Shown here piece by piece: positions 18,473-26,782 of a stretch of DNA of 64,000 nt. The stretch is taken from the NCBI RefSeq assembly GCF_001855565.1, contig NZ_MKCR01000012.1, positions 58,430-122,429 on the forward strand, given 5' to 3'. The stretch's first letter is position 1. The number at the start of each line of letters is the position of its first letter. Source of the DNA: Chromobacterium amazonense (lineage in GTDB: Bacteria > Pseudomonadota > Gammaproteobacteria > Burkholderiales > Chromobacteriaceae). The position numbers and the translations under genes are program-made. The notes beneath the pieces were generated by a model. The model saw nothing but the letters and a program-made list of their open reading frames with translations. It did no database searches and had not been told where the DNA came from.

Positions 18473-19681
18473 TCAGGCTTTGGCCATCGATCTGGCGGCA
18501 TAGCGCTCGGCCAGCGCGAACATCATCGGGTTGAGCAGGATGGAGACGATGGCTCCGGCCAGGATCAGCGCCTGGCCCCGCGCGCTGAGCAAGCCCAGCG
18601 AGATGCCGAGGCCGGCCAGAATGAACGAGAATTCGCCGATCTGCGACAGGCTGGCGGCGATGCGCAGGCTGGTGTGGTGGCTGCGGCGGAACAGCCGCAC
18701 GATGCCGTAGGCCATCGCCGACTTGCCGATGACGATGATGAAGACCGTCGCCAGCAGCACGCCGGTATCGTTCAGCAGCACCTCCGGGTCCAGCAGCATG
18801 CCGACCGAGACGAAGAACAGCACGGCGAAGGCCTCGCGCAGCGGCAGCGACTCCTCGGCGGCCCGATGGCTGAACGGCGATTCGGCCAGCACCATGCCGG
18901 CGAAGAAGGCGCCCAGCGCGAAGGATATCTGGAACAGCTGGGTGGCGCCGTAGGCCACGCCCAGGGCCGTGGCCAGCACGCCGAGTCGGAACAGCTCGCG
19001 GTTGCCGGTGTGGACGATCTGCTCCAGCATCCACGGAATGAAGCGGCGCCCCACCAGCAGCATCAGCGCGACGAAAGCCGCCACCTTGGCCATGGTGATG
19101 GCCAGCGTCCAGCCGAGCTGCGACCAGGACAGCGCGACCTGGCCGCCGTTCAGCATGCCGGCGAAGGCTGGCAGCAGCACCAGTGTGATCACCATCACCA
19201 GGTCTTCCACCACCAGCCAGCCGACGGCGATCTTGCCGTCCCCGCTCTCCAGCCAGCCGTTTTCCTCCAGCGAGCGCAACAAGACCACTGTGCTGGCCAC
19301 TGACAACGCCAGGCCGAATACCAGCCCTTCGCCCGGAGGCCAGCCGAGGAAATGCGACAGCCCCATGCCCAGCAGCGTGGCAAAGGCGATTTGCGCCAGC
19401 GCGCCCGGCACGGCGATGGCCTTGACCGCCAGCAGATCCTTGATCGAGAAATGCTGGCCTACGCCGAACATCAGCAGAATGACCCCCAGTTCCGCCAGTT
19501 CCGGTGCCAGCACGGTATCGGCCTGGAAGCCGGGCGTGAACGGGCCGACCAGAATGCCGGCCGTGAGATATCCCACCAGCGGCGGCAGGCGCAGACGCAA
19601 GGCCAAGGCGCCAAGCGCGAAGGCAAACACCAGGCCGCCGACGATGGTGGTGATCAGGGGGGTGTCGTGATGCATGGGCAA
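18473..19681 (-). CDS. Monovalent cation:proton antiporter, CPA2 family (no RCK domain)
   Basis: The 402-residue integral membrane protein starts with helices and the family segment PPLVGYLTAGILVGPFTPG. It continues ELAELGVILLMFGVGQHF, and the membrane core covers almost the whole length. KefB, KefC and YbaL carry a C-terminal TrkA-N/RCK regulatory domain. It is absent here, and the protein ends about where the membrane domain should. It probably exchanges K+ or Na+ for H+, but ion specificity cannot be read from sequence. Confidence 0.87.
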   Translation of the reverse strand: MPMHHDTPLITTIVGGLVFAFALGALALRLRLPPLVGYLTAGILVGPFTPGFQADTVLAPELAELGVILLMFGVGQHFSIKDLLAVKAIAVPGALAQIAFATLLGMGLSHFLGWPPGEGLVFGLALSVASTVVLLRSLEENGWLESGDGKIAVGWLVVEDLVMVITLVLLPAFAGMLNGGQVALSWSQLGWTLAITMAKVAAFVALMLLVGRRFIPWMLEQIVHTGNRELFRLGVLATALGVAYGATQLFQISFALGAFFAGMVLAESPFSHRAAEESLPLREAFAVLFFVSVGMLLDPEVLLNDTGVLLATVFIIVIGKSAMAYGIVRLFRRSHHTSLRIAASLSQIGEFSFILAGLGISLGLLSARGQALILAGAIVSILLNPMMFALAERYAARSMAKA

Positions 19682-19803
19682 AGTTCCGCGTGAAAGACTG
19701 AATAATATAAAGACGGTATATCAGAAGGCTAGTTCCGATAAATTTGCTTATATTAATTCAACGTCATGCGGGCCGGCGCGACCGCATCCGAGCGGCTTGC
19801 GAA

Positions 19804-20505
19804 CTAAAAGCGCTCGAAGGGCTGCAGGTAGCGCCATTCTCCCGGCTGCAGGCCGGACAAGGCGAGGCGGCCGACGCGGATGCAGCGCGCGCCTTGCAGG
19901 CGGACGCCGAGCTGGCGGCTGATTTCATCGAAGAAGCCGGCGCGCGGCGAATAGACGGCGCAGCGCAGTTGATGGTCGCTTTGGCGGCTGATCTTGCATT
20001 GCCGCAAGGGCCTGCCGTCCAGGCGGATGGCCGCGACGCGCTGTTTCAACTCTTCCGCGGCGGGTGCGCGCTCCACGTGCAACAGGAATTCCATTTCACA
20101 TTCGGCCAAATGGCGCGGCAGCTTCTTGTCCTGGGTCAGTACGACCAGACCGTGGCACTGCTCATCGACTGCTCCGATAGCGGTCAGGTGTTGACGGTGG
20201 CGCGCCAGCCAGACTTGCTCCGACGCGTCCTGCGGCGAGCGGCTGTCCGGCCCCAAGCGCTGCGCCGGCGGCGCGGTGTCGCCGGCTGCGCGGTTCAGCA
20301 ACAGGGTCACCGGCAGCCTCGCCAGCGACTGCGGCATCCCGGCCAGCGTGATTTGCTGCTCCGGCAGCACGCGCGCGCCCAGAGTGGTGACAACCGCGCC
20401 GTCCACTTTCACCAAGCCTTGCTCGATGCAGGCGTCAGCCTCGCGCCTCGAGCATAGGCCCAGTTCCACCATGCGCTTGGACAGGCGCACCTTCGTCTCG
20501 TCCAT
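19804..20505 (-). CDS. RsuA/RluF-type pseudouridine synthase, atypical active-site motif
   Basis: An S4 domain at the N-terminus (VRLSKRMVELGLCSRREADACIE) is followed by an RsuA-type catalytic domain. The usual GRLDxxTxGL motif reads GAVDEQCHGL. The catalytic Asp is kept, but the preceding Arg and the Thr are replaced. The 233-residue length is slightly shorter than RluF. The product could act on 23S or tRNA uridine, but the altered motif leaves activity open. Confidence 0.8.
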   Translation of the reverse strand: MDETKVRLSKRMVELGLCSRREADACIEQGLVKVDGAVVTTLGARVLPEQQITLAGMPQSLARLPVTLLLNRAAGDTAPPAQRLGPDSRSPQDASEQVWLARHRQHLTAIGAVDEQCHGLVVLTQDKKLPRHLAECEMEFLLHVERAPAAEELKQRVAAIRLDGRPLRQCKISRQSDHQLRCAVYSPRAGFFDEISRQLGVRLQGARCIRVGRLALSGLQPGEWRYLQPFERF

Positions 20506-20563
20506 TGTTCACATCCTTTCAAACGGACGGCGATTATCCGCCTGCGGCGTCCGGCTGACAAAC

Positions 20564-21499
20564 TCAGGTTTGGCGGACAGGCGGCGCAGTTTTTCGCCAG
20601 GCAGGCCCGATGGCCAGATTGCACAGCACGATGCCGGCGATGGCCAGCGCGCCGCCGGCCGCCATGGCGGGCGTCAAGCGCTCGCCCAGCAGCGCGGCGC
20701 CCAGCAGCACCGCTGTCAGCGGATTGAGGGCGATGAAGGCGCCGGAGCGGGTGGGGCCTATCTGCTTGATGCCGTCGTAGTACCAGATATAGGCCAGCGC
20801 CGAACCGAGCGCGCCCAGATACAGCAGCCCGGCCCACTGCGCCGGGCTCAGCCGGGCGATGGCGGCCAGATCGGCGGCGCCCTGCGCCCAAGTGGCCGCC
20901 CACAGCATGGCGGTGCCGAGCAGGATGGACCAGGTGACGGTCTGCAATGGCCCCAGGCTGCGCGACAGGCCGCGCGAGGCGACGCTGTACACCACCCAGC
21001 TGGCCACGCAGCCCAGGATCAGCAGATCGCCGGCCCACCCCCCGGCCAAGGCGTTGCCGTTCTTGCCGATGATGACCAGCCCGGCGCCGGCCAGGCATAG
21101 CGCCACGCCGGAGAGCTTGACTGGCGGCAGCGCTTCTTTCAGCAGGATGAAAGACGCCAGCGCGATCATCGCGGGATTCAGCGCGACGATCAGCGAGGCG
21201 CGGGCGGCGCTGACGTGTTGCAGGCCGTAGAAGAAGCACAGGTTGTAGCCGAAGATGCCGAAGAAGCCCAACAGCAGCAGCCGCGGCGCCTGCCGGCTGT
21301 CGGGCCGGACCAGCGGTGTGCGCGTGGCGGCCAGGAAAGCCAGCAGCGTCAGGCTGGCGATGCCGAAGCGCAGGCTGGCGGCCAGCAACGGCGGCATGCT
21401 GCCGGCCAGCAGGCGGCCGGCGATGAAAGTGCCGCCCCAGATCACTGATACCAGGGCCAGTTGCAGATAGAGGCGTGGCGAGGCGTGGCGGTCAGGCAT
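20564..21499 (-). CDS. EamA/DMT-family transporter
   Basis: The drug/metabolite transporter has about ten hydrophobic helices in two EamA repeats (AGGALAIAGIVLCNL near the end). The first repeat starts LYLQLALVSVIWGGTFIAGR. I choose the ATG at 21499 (311 residues). A GTG at 21511 is possible. The start overlaps the stop of the upstream TPR gene by 8 bp, so the two are coupled. The substrate is unknown. Confidence 0.85.
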   Translation of the reverse strand: MPDRHASPRLYLQLALVSVIWGGTFIAGRLLAGSMPPLLAASLRFGIASLTLLAFLAATRTPLVRPDSRQAPRLLLLGFFGIFGYNLCFFYGLQHVSAARASLIVALNPAMIALASFILLKEALPPVKLSGVALCLAGAGLVIIGKNGNALAGGWAGDLLILGCVASWVVYSVASRGLSRSLGPLQTVTWSILLGTAMLWAATWAQGAADLAAIARLSPAQWAGLLYLGALGSALAYIWYYDGIKQIGPTRSGAFIALNPLTAVLLGAALLGERLTPAMAAGGALAIAGIVLCNLAIGPAWRKTAPPVRQT

Positions 21500-22715
21500 G
21501 GAGGGCGGCACCCGTGGCGCGGGCGGCGCCGCCGCGTTGTTCGCAGGCCTGCAGCGTCAGCGGCAGCAGCTCGCGCTGGGCGCGGCTGCCGCCCAGCACG
21601 TCCCAGCGGGATTGCTGACCGCGCAGCCGCCTCAGGCAGTCGTCGTAGCGGCCATGGGCGAAGTCCAGGATGGCTTGCAGCACGGCGATGCCAGTTTGAT
21701 GGGTGGCTGCGTCCAGGCCGAAACCGTCGCTTTCGGCGATCAGCTTTTCGATCAGAAACGGCTGCTCGCTGGCGGCGAAGGCCAGCGCGGCGTGCAGTCG
21801 GTGGAAATAGGACATCGAGGAGCCGATGCTGCCGCTCCACAGGCCCGCCAACTTGCGCCATTCCTTGTCGAAACGGCGGTCCTCCGGGTGGCGCAGCCGG
21901 TAGCGCCACAGGAAGGCGACGGCGTCCAGGTCCTGCTTGGCGAACAGGCTGTCCTTAAGCGCGTACATCTCATGAAAGGTTTCGACCGAGCGTTCGGCCT
22001 GCTCGCTCTTTTCGTAGGCGATGGCCAGATGCCAGTAGACGTGCATGCGCATGCCGGCATTGTCTATCCACTGCGCGCGGCATTGCTCCAGGAAGATGCA
22101 CAGTTCCTGCCAGCATTCGCGCTCATGCAGCGCGTGGGCCACGGCGTGGATGCCGTAGATGTTGTCCGGGCAATGCCGCAGCGATTCCAGCCCCAGCCTC
22201 AGCGCCGGTTGCGGCTGCCCTGCCTCGACATGGACGAAGGCCTTGATGCCCAGGTAATAGGAGTAAAGCGGGTGGCTGGCGTCGATATGCTCATCGAACA
22301 GCGCCAGGTCCGACATCAGCTCCGGCGTCTGGCTGGTGCAGAAGTCGAACATATGGGCGCAGAACAGCGCGACCACGTCGGTGGGATATTGCCGCAGATG
22401 CTGGCTGAAGTGCCGCCGCGCCGCGGCGTAGTCAAAGCGGACCCACGCCTGGAAAGCCGCCACCAACTGGCGCAGCTCTGGACGCTGGGTTTCGTCCTTG
22501 TCCAGCCGCTGCAGACAGAGGGTGAACTTGTATAGATCCTTCAACTCGCAGGAAGTGACGGCGTCGAAACCGACCAGAATCTGTCGGTAGACGGCCTGGC
22601 TGCGGTCTAGCGGCTGCAGGCTGTCCGGGATGCCCCGCAGCGACAGGAAGCGGCCGTTGATCTCAGGCCACAGCGTCGAAGCGCCGTCGGTGGCGGCGAA
22701 AGAGGATGCATTCAT
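21492..22715 (-). CDS. Tetratricopeptide-repeat protein of the TTC38-like type
   Basis: The protein has 407 residues from the ATG at 22715, which has GGAG 9 bases upstream. Longer starts at 22739 and 22781 are less likely. It is helical, with repeated TPR-like units such as DVVALFCAHMFDFCTSQTPE, YGIHAVAHALHERECWQEL and MRMHVYWHLAIAYEKSEQ. No signal peptide is visible. Eukaryotic TTC38 and bacterial relatives share this pattern, but the function is unknown. It is divergent from the LysR gene and coupled to the EamA gene, so LysR may control this pair. Confidence 0.75.
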   Translation of the reverse strand: MNASSFAATDGASTLWPEINGRFLSLRGIPDSLQPLDRSQAVYRQILVGFDAVTSCELKDLYKFTLCLQRLDKDETQRPELRQLVAAFQAWVRFDYAAARRHFSQHLRQYPTDVVALFCAHMFDFCTSQTPELMSDLALFDEHIDASHPLYSYYLGIKAFVHVEAGQPQPALRLGLESLRHCPDNIYGIHAVAHALHERECWQELCIFLEQCRAQWIDNAGMRMHVYWHLAIAYEKSEQAERSVETFHEMYALKDSLFAKQDLDAVAFLWRYRLRHPEDRRFDKEWRKLAGLWSGSIGSSMSYFHRLHAALAFAASEQPFLIEKLIAESDGFGLDAATHQTGIAVLQAILDFAHGRYDDCLRRLRGQQSRWDVLGGSRAQRELLPLTLQACEQRGGAARATGAALHA

Positions 22716-22846
22716 GGTGTCCGGCTCCGTGACGGGCATGACGGCATGGCCGTGTCCGGGCGGGCATAGCCGCGCCGGCATGCTTTTAGTTGTGATCGTT
22801 CTGCTGCTAATCGCATATTTTTATGCCGAATGCGAGTCATGGTAAA

Positions 22847-22862
22847 ATGAGCATTTACTCAT
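22847..22862. promoter_or_regulatory. Palindrome ATGAG-N6-CTCAT, candidate LysR-type operator
   Basis: The 16-bp dyad (22847-22862) lies in the divergent region between the TPR gene and the LysR gene. It is 16 bp before the preferred LysR start at 22879. A second, looser dyad (TCGCAT at 22811-22816, ATGCGA at 22830-22835) lies upstream. LysR proteins often bind T-N11-A dyads, but the spacing here is one base larger. Assignment is inference. Confidence 0.4.
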
Positions 22863-22878
22863 GATCTGGGGCGCAGGC

Positions 22879-23769
22879 ATGACGCTGACCCAGCTGCAAA
22901 TCTTCTCGCTGGTGGCCGAGCTGCAAGGATTCACCGCCGCCGCGGCGCGGCTGCGCATCTCGCAATCCGCGGTGTCGCACGCCATCCGCCAGTTGGAGCG
23001 CGAGCTCGATGTCGAATTGTTGCAGCGCCGGCAGGGCCGGGTGGAGTTGAGCGACATCGGCCGCCAGCTGCTGCCGCGGATGCGCGGCATGCTGGGCCTG
23101 GCGGAGACGGTGCGGCAGGAGGCCGCCGACGCGCGCGGCATGCGCCAGGGCACGCTGCGCATCGGCTCGTTTGGCCCCACCTCCTCGATGCGGCTGCTGC
23201 CGGCCATTCTGGCCCACTACCGCGCGCAGTATCCCGGCATCGAAATTCATATCGACGAGGGGCCGGACCGTCTGGTGCTGCAGTGGCTGCAGGACAGGCG
23301 GATAGACATTGGCTTCGTGGTGCTGCCGGAGCCGCGCTTCGATACCTGCGCGCTGCTGGAGGACCAGATGGTGGCGGTGCTGCCGGCCCATCACGCCCTG
23401 GCTGGTAAATCCGCCTTGACGCTGGCCGAGCTTTGCGGCGATCCCTTCGTGTTGACCGAGGCCGGCTCCGCAGAGCTGGTCAGCCATCTGTTCCAGGCGG
23501 CGCGGCTGCGGCCGAATATCCGCTACCGCTGCGCCCAACTGCTGAGCACGCTGGAAATCGTCGCCAGCGGCGAGGCGGTGACGCTGGTGGCCGAAATGGC
23601 GCTGCCCAAGGTGCCGTATCCTGCCGGTTATGTCAGCCTGCCTTTGTCCCCGCCGGTGACGCGCCGCGTCGGGCTGGCCGTGCTGAGCGAGAGCGAAGCC
23701 ACGCCGGCGGCGCGCGCCTTCCTGCAATTGGCCGCGCGATTGCAGCGCGAGGGGCGGTTGGGCGTGTGA
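22879..23769 (+). CDS. LysR-family transcriptional regulator
   Basis: The N-terminal winged HTH is typical (MTLTQLQIFSLVAELQGFTA, AAARLRISQSAVSHAIRQLE), followed by a LysR substrate-binding domain (from about residue 88). I use the ATG at 22879 (296 residues) because LysR proteins usually begin a few residues before this helix. The ATG at 22861 would overlap the palindrome. It is divergent from the TPR/EamA pair, so that pair is a plausible target. The ligand is unknown. Confidence 0.87.
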   Translation: MTLTQLQIFSLVAELQGFTAAAARLRISQSAVSHAIRQLERELDVELLQRRQGRVELSDIGRQLLPRMRGMLGLAETVRQEAADARGMRQGTLRIGSFGPTSSMRLLPAILAHYRAQYPGIEIHIDEGPDRLVLQWLQDRRIDIGFVVLPEPRFDTCALLEDQMVAVLPAHHALAGKSALTLAELCGDPFVLTEAGSAELVSHLFQAARLRPNIRYRCAQLLSTLEIVASGEAVTLVAEMALPKVPYPAGYVSLPLSPPVTRRVGLAVLSESEATPAARAFLQLAARLQREGRLGV

Positions 23770-23860
23770 CGTTCCGCCGGAGCCGGCATGGCCGACATAG
23801 CAAGCCAGGTCAAGAAGACTGCCGCGCGCTGCGGCATAGTGGCGGCCATGGAGGACGGAC

Positions 23861-24721
23861 ATGGACAAGACGGACCGCAACGCGCGGCGCTTCGGCAAGG
23901 TGTTGAACTACATCGCGAGACACCTCGACCAGCCGCTGGAGGTGGAGCGGCTGAGTCGAGTGGCCCATTTTTCCGTCTTTCATTTTCACCGCCAGTTTTC
24001 AGCCTATCTGGGCGTGAGCGTGGCCCGCTACATTCTGGCGCAAAGGCTGCGCCGGGCGTCGTACTGGCTGGTGTTCCAGCCTGGGGCCAAGATCACCGAC
24101 ATCGCGCTGGACTGCGGTTTCGACAATCCCGAGTCGTTTTCCCGCGCTTTCAGACAGATGCTGGGCCAGTCGCCCAGCGAGTTTCGCCGCTGTCCGGACT
24201 GGTCCGGCTGGCATGCGCGGATGACGCCTCCCGTTAGCGAAAGGATGAGCAGCATGGAAGTCAGAATCGTCATGGTCGAGCCCGTCATGGTGGCGGCGCT
24301 GGAGCACGTGGGGCCGCCTGAGAAAGTCAACGACAGCGCGCTGCGCTTCATCGAATGGCGCAAGGAGAGCGGCTTGTCGCCGGTGGCCAGCAGCCAGACC
24401 TACGGCATCGCCTACGATAATCCGGAAACCACCGAACCGGAGAAGTTCCGCTTCGACATCTGCGGCAGCATCGACGCGCCGCCGCCGGCCAATGCGCAGG
24501 GCGTGGTGGGCAAGCGAATCCCCGGCGGACGCTGCGCGGTGGTGCGCCACCAGGGCTCGCACCACAAGATAGGCGACAGCGTGTGGTATCTATACCGCGA
24601 ATGGTTGCCGGGCAGCGGCGAGACCCCGCGCGACTTCCCGGTGTACTTCCATTATCTGAACCTGGCCAGCGACACGCCGGAGCATCTGCTGCAGACCGAC
24701 GTCTACCTGCCGCTGCGCTGA
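23861..24721 (+). CDS. AraC-family regulator with C-terminal GyrI-like domain
   Basis: The protein has an N-terminal double-HTH AraC domain (residues about 10-110; VARYILAQRLRRASYWLV, DIALDCGFDNPESFSRAF). A GyrI-like small-molecule-binding domain follows from about 128 (MEVRIVMVEPVMVAALEHVG to the end). Rob and SbmC-like regulators share this order and bind amphipathic drugs. The 286-residue length is normal. A terminator hairpin follows at 24794, and aidB begins after it. Confidence 0.87.
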   Translation: MDKTDRNARRFGKVLNYIARHLDQPLEVERLSRVAHFSVFHFHRQFSAYLGVSVARYILAQRLRRASYWLVFQPGAKITDIALDCGFDNPESFSRAFRQMLGQSPSEFRRCPDWSGWHARMTPPVSERMSSMEVRIVMVEPVMVAALEHVGPPEKVNDSALRFIEWRKESGLSPVASSQTYGIAYDNPETTEPEKFRFDICGSIDAPPPANAQGVVGKRIPGGRCAVVRHQGSHHKIGDSVWYLYREWLPGSGETPRDFPVYFHYLNLASDTPEHLLQTDVYLPLR

Positions 24722-24793
24722 TGGGCTTTGGGCCGGCTGTGCCGCTCGGCCGCATCCACTATGCTGAAACCATCAGGCAACACGTTCATTTGG

Positions 24794-24820
24794 GCGCCGC
24801 CGCCGGCGGCGCTTTCTTTT
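24794..24820 (+). terminator. Terminator or attenuator hairpin directly before the aidB ribosome site
   Basis: GCGCCGCC (24794-24801), loop GCC, GGCGGCGC (24805-24812), then TTTCTTTT. The T-run ends exactly at the GGAG Shine-Dalgarno of aidB (24821-24824). It can end the AraC-gene transcript. If aidB is transcribed from further upstream, it would act as an attenuator in its leader. Confidence 0.7.
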
Positions 24821-24830
24821 GGAGCGGCGC

Positions 24831-26471
24831 ATGAGTTGGCAGACCCATCAGGTAAGCAACCAATACGACGAGTTACGCGACTACAACCTTTTTGCCAGCG
24901 ACAACGCCCTGCGCGAGGTGCTGGCGCGAACCGGCGGCGGCTGGGCCGAACCATGGCTGTTGGGATATGGCGCTCAGCTGGGCCGGGCGGAGACGTTTGA
25001 GCAGGCGGAGCTGGCCAACCGCTACCCGCCGCAGCTCGCCGCCTTCGATAGCCGCGGGCGGCGCATCGACCAGGTCCACTTCCATCCGGCTTGGCACGAG
25101 CTGCTGGCGCTGTATCGCAGCCAGGGAATGGTGTCTCTGCCATTCGATAGCGAGCGCAACGGCCGTTGGGCAGCCTTTCTGGCGGGCTTTTATCTGCATG
25201 GCCAAGTCGAGGCCGGAACATTGTGTCCGGCCACCATGACCGAGGCCGCCATACCGCTGCTGCAACGGGAGCCGGTGCTGTGGTCTCAGCTCGGCAGCAA
25301 GCTGTTCAGCTATGGCCATGACAGCCGCGACGTGCCACTGGAAGAGAAAGCTTCCGCCTGGATAGGCATGGGCATGACCGAAAAGCAGGGCGGTTCCGAT
25401 GTGCGCGCCAATGCCACCCAGGCCTCGCCGGTCGGGCTGGGCGGGCGCGGCGGCGAATATCTGCTGCGCGGGCACAAGTGGTTCTTTTCCGCGCCGATGA
25501 GCGACGCCCATCTGGTGGTGGCCAAAACGCCGGATGGCGCGCCGTCCTGCTTCTACGTGCCGCGCTGGCGGCCCGACGGCAGCCGCAACGCGGTGGCGGT
25601 GCAGCGGCTGAAGGACAAGGTGGGCAACCGCAGCAACTCCAGCAGCGAAGTCGAGTTCCAGGACGCCTGGGGCGTGCTGATCGGCGAGGCCGGCCGCGGC
25701 ATTCCCACCATCATCGAGATGGCCACTTACACCCGGCTCAATTGCGTCATCGGCAGCGCCGCCTTGATGCGGCAGGGCGTGGTGCAGGCGCTGGCCTATG
25801 CCCGCCAGCGAATGGCTTTCGGCAGGCGGCTGGCGGAGCAGCCCTTGATGCGCGCGGTGCTGACGGAGCTGGCGCTGGAAAGTGAGGCGGCCTTGTGGCT
25901 GGCGGCGCGGCTGGCCCAGGCCTTCGAGCGCGATGAGGCGGCGTGGAAGCGCATCGTGTTGCCGGCCGCCAAGTTCTGGGTATGCAAGCGCGCGGTCGAG
26001 GTATGCGGCGAGGCGATGGAGGTGTTCGGCGGCAACGGCTATGTCGATGCCGGACCGATGGCGCGGCTGTACCGCGAAGCGCCGGTCAACTCGATCTGGG
26101 AAGGCTCCGGCAATGTGATGTGCCTGGACATGATGAAGTCCATCCATCGCGAGCCGGAAGCGTGGCAGCGGCTGCTTGGCGAGTTGCGGATGCTGGCGGG
26201 GGACGATGCGGACTTGCGCACGGCGCTGGCGGATTTGCGCGATTTGTCGGCCTGGCCGGCGGAGGAGCTGGAAATCCAGGGCCGGCGCTTGGCCCAGTCT
26301 CTGGTTCTGACGGTTCAAGGCTGCCTGTTGCGCGCCTATGCCCCGCCGCATGTGGCTGACGGCTTCATCGTCAGCCGCATCGCCGATGCTTGCTGGGGGC
26401 CGGTGCTGGGGGCGCTGGACGCCAGGCGGATGGATGTGGCCGCTTTGCTGCGCCGCGCGTTTCCGGAGTAA
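24831..26471 (+). CDS. aidB: AidB-like acyl-CoA dehydrogenase
   Basis: AidB is a flavoprotein of the acyl-CoA dehydrogenase fold linked to the adaptive response to alkylation. The start at 24831 (MSWQTHQVSNQ) has GGAG 6 bases upstream and gives 546 residues, close to E. coli AidB. Shared blocks include RFHPAWH-like VHFHPAWHELLA, IGMGMTEKQGGSDVRAN, GHKWFFSAPMSDAHLV, LKDKVGNRSNSSSEVEFQDA and VNSIWEGSGNVMCLD. There is no ada or alkB nearby. Whether the Ada-type regulation applies is unknown. Confidence 0.92.
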   Translation: MSWQTHQVSNQYDELRDYNLFASDNALREVLARTGGGWAEPWLLGYGAQLGRAETFEQAELANRYPPQLAAFDSRGRRIDQVHFHPAWHELLALYRSQGMVSLPFDSERNGRWAAFLAGFYLHGQVEAGTLCPATMTEAAIPLLQREPVLWSQLGSKLFSYGHDSRDVPLEEKASAWIGMGMTEKQGGSDVRANATQASPVGLGGRGGEYLLRGHKWFFSAPMSDAHLVVAKTPDGAPSCFYVPRWRPDGSRNAVAVQRLKDKVGNRSNSSSEVEFQDAWGVLIGEAGRGIPTIIEMATYTRLNCVIGSAALMRQGVVQALAYARQRMAFGRRLAEQPLMRAVLTELALESEAALWLAARLAQAFERDEAAWKRIVLPAAKFWVCKRAVEVCGEAMEVFGGNGYVDAGPMARLYREAPVNSIWEGSGNVMCLDMMKSIHREPEAWQRLLGELRMLAGDDADLRTALADLRDLSAWPAEELEIQGRRLAQSLVLTVQGCLLRAYAPPHVADGFIVSRIADACWGPVLGALDARRMDVAALLRRAFPE

Positions 26472-26516
26472 GCCGCAAAAGCAAAGGGGCCAGCTTGCGC
26501 TGACCCCTTGCGTATT

Positions 26517-26593
<77 letters not shown>

Positions 26594-26628
26594 GTGAGAA
26601 CCCGCTTGCGCGTTTTCCCGTCAAACTG

Positions 26629-26705
<77 letters not shown>

Positions 26706-26782
26706 ACAATTTCGATGCGCTTGCACCGAGACGCGAACTATACGCAGCGGCTAAAGGACTGTCAAGCCCGCTTCCGAAAAAA

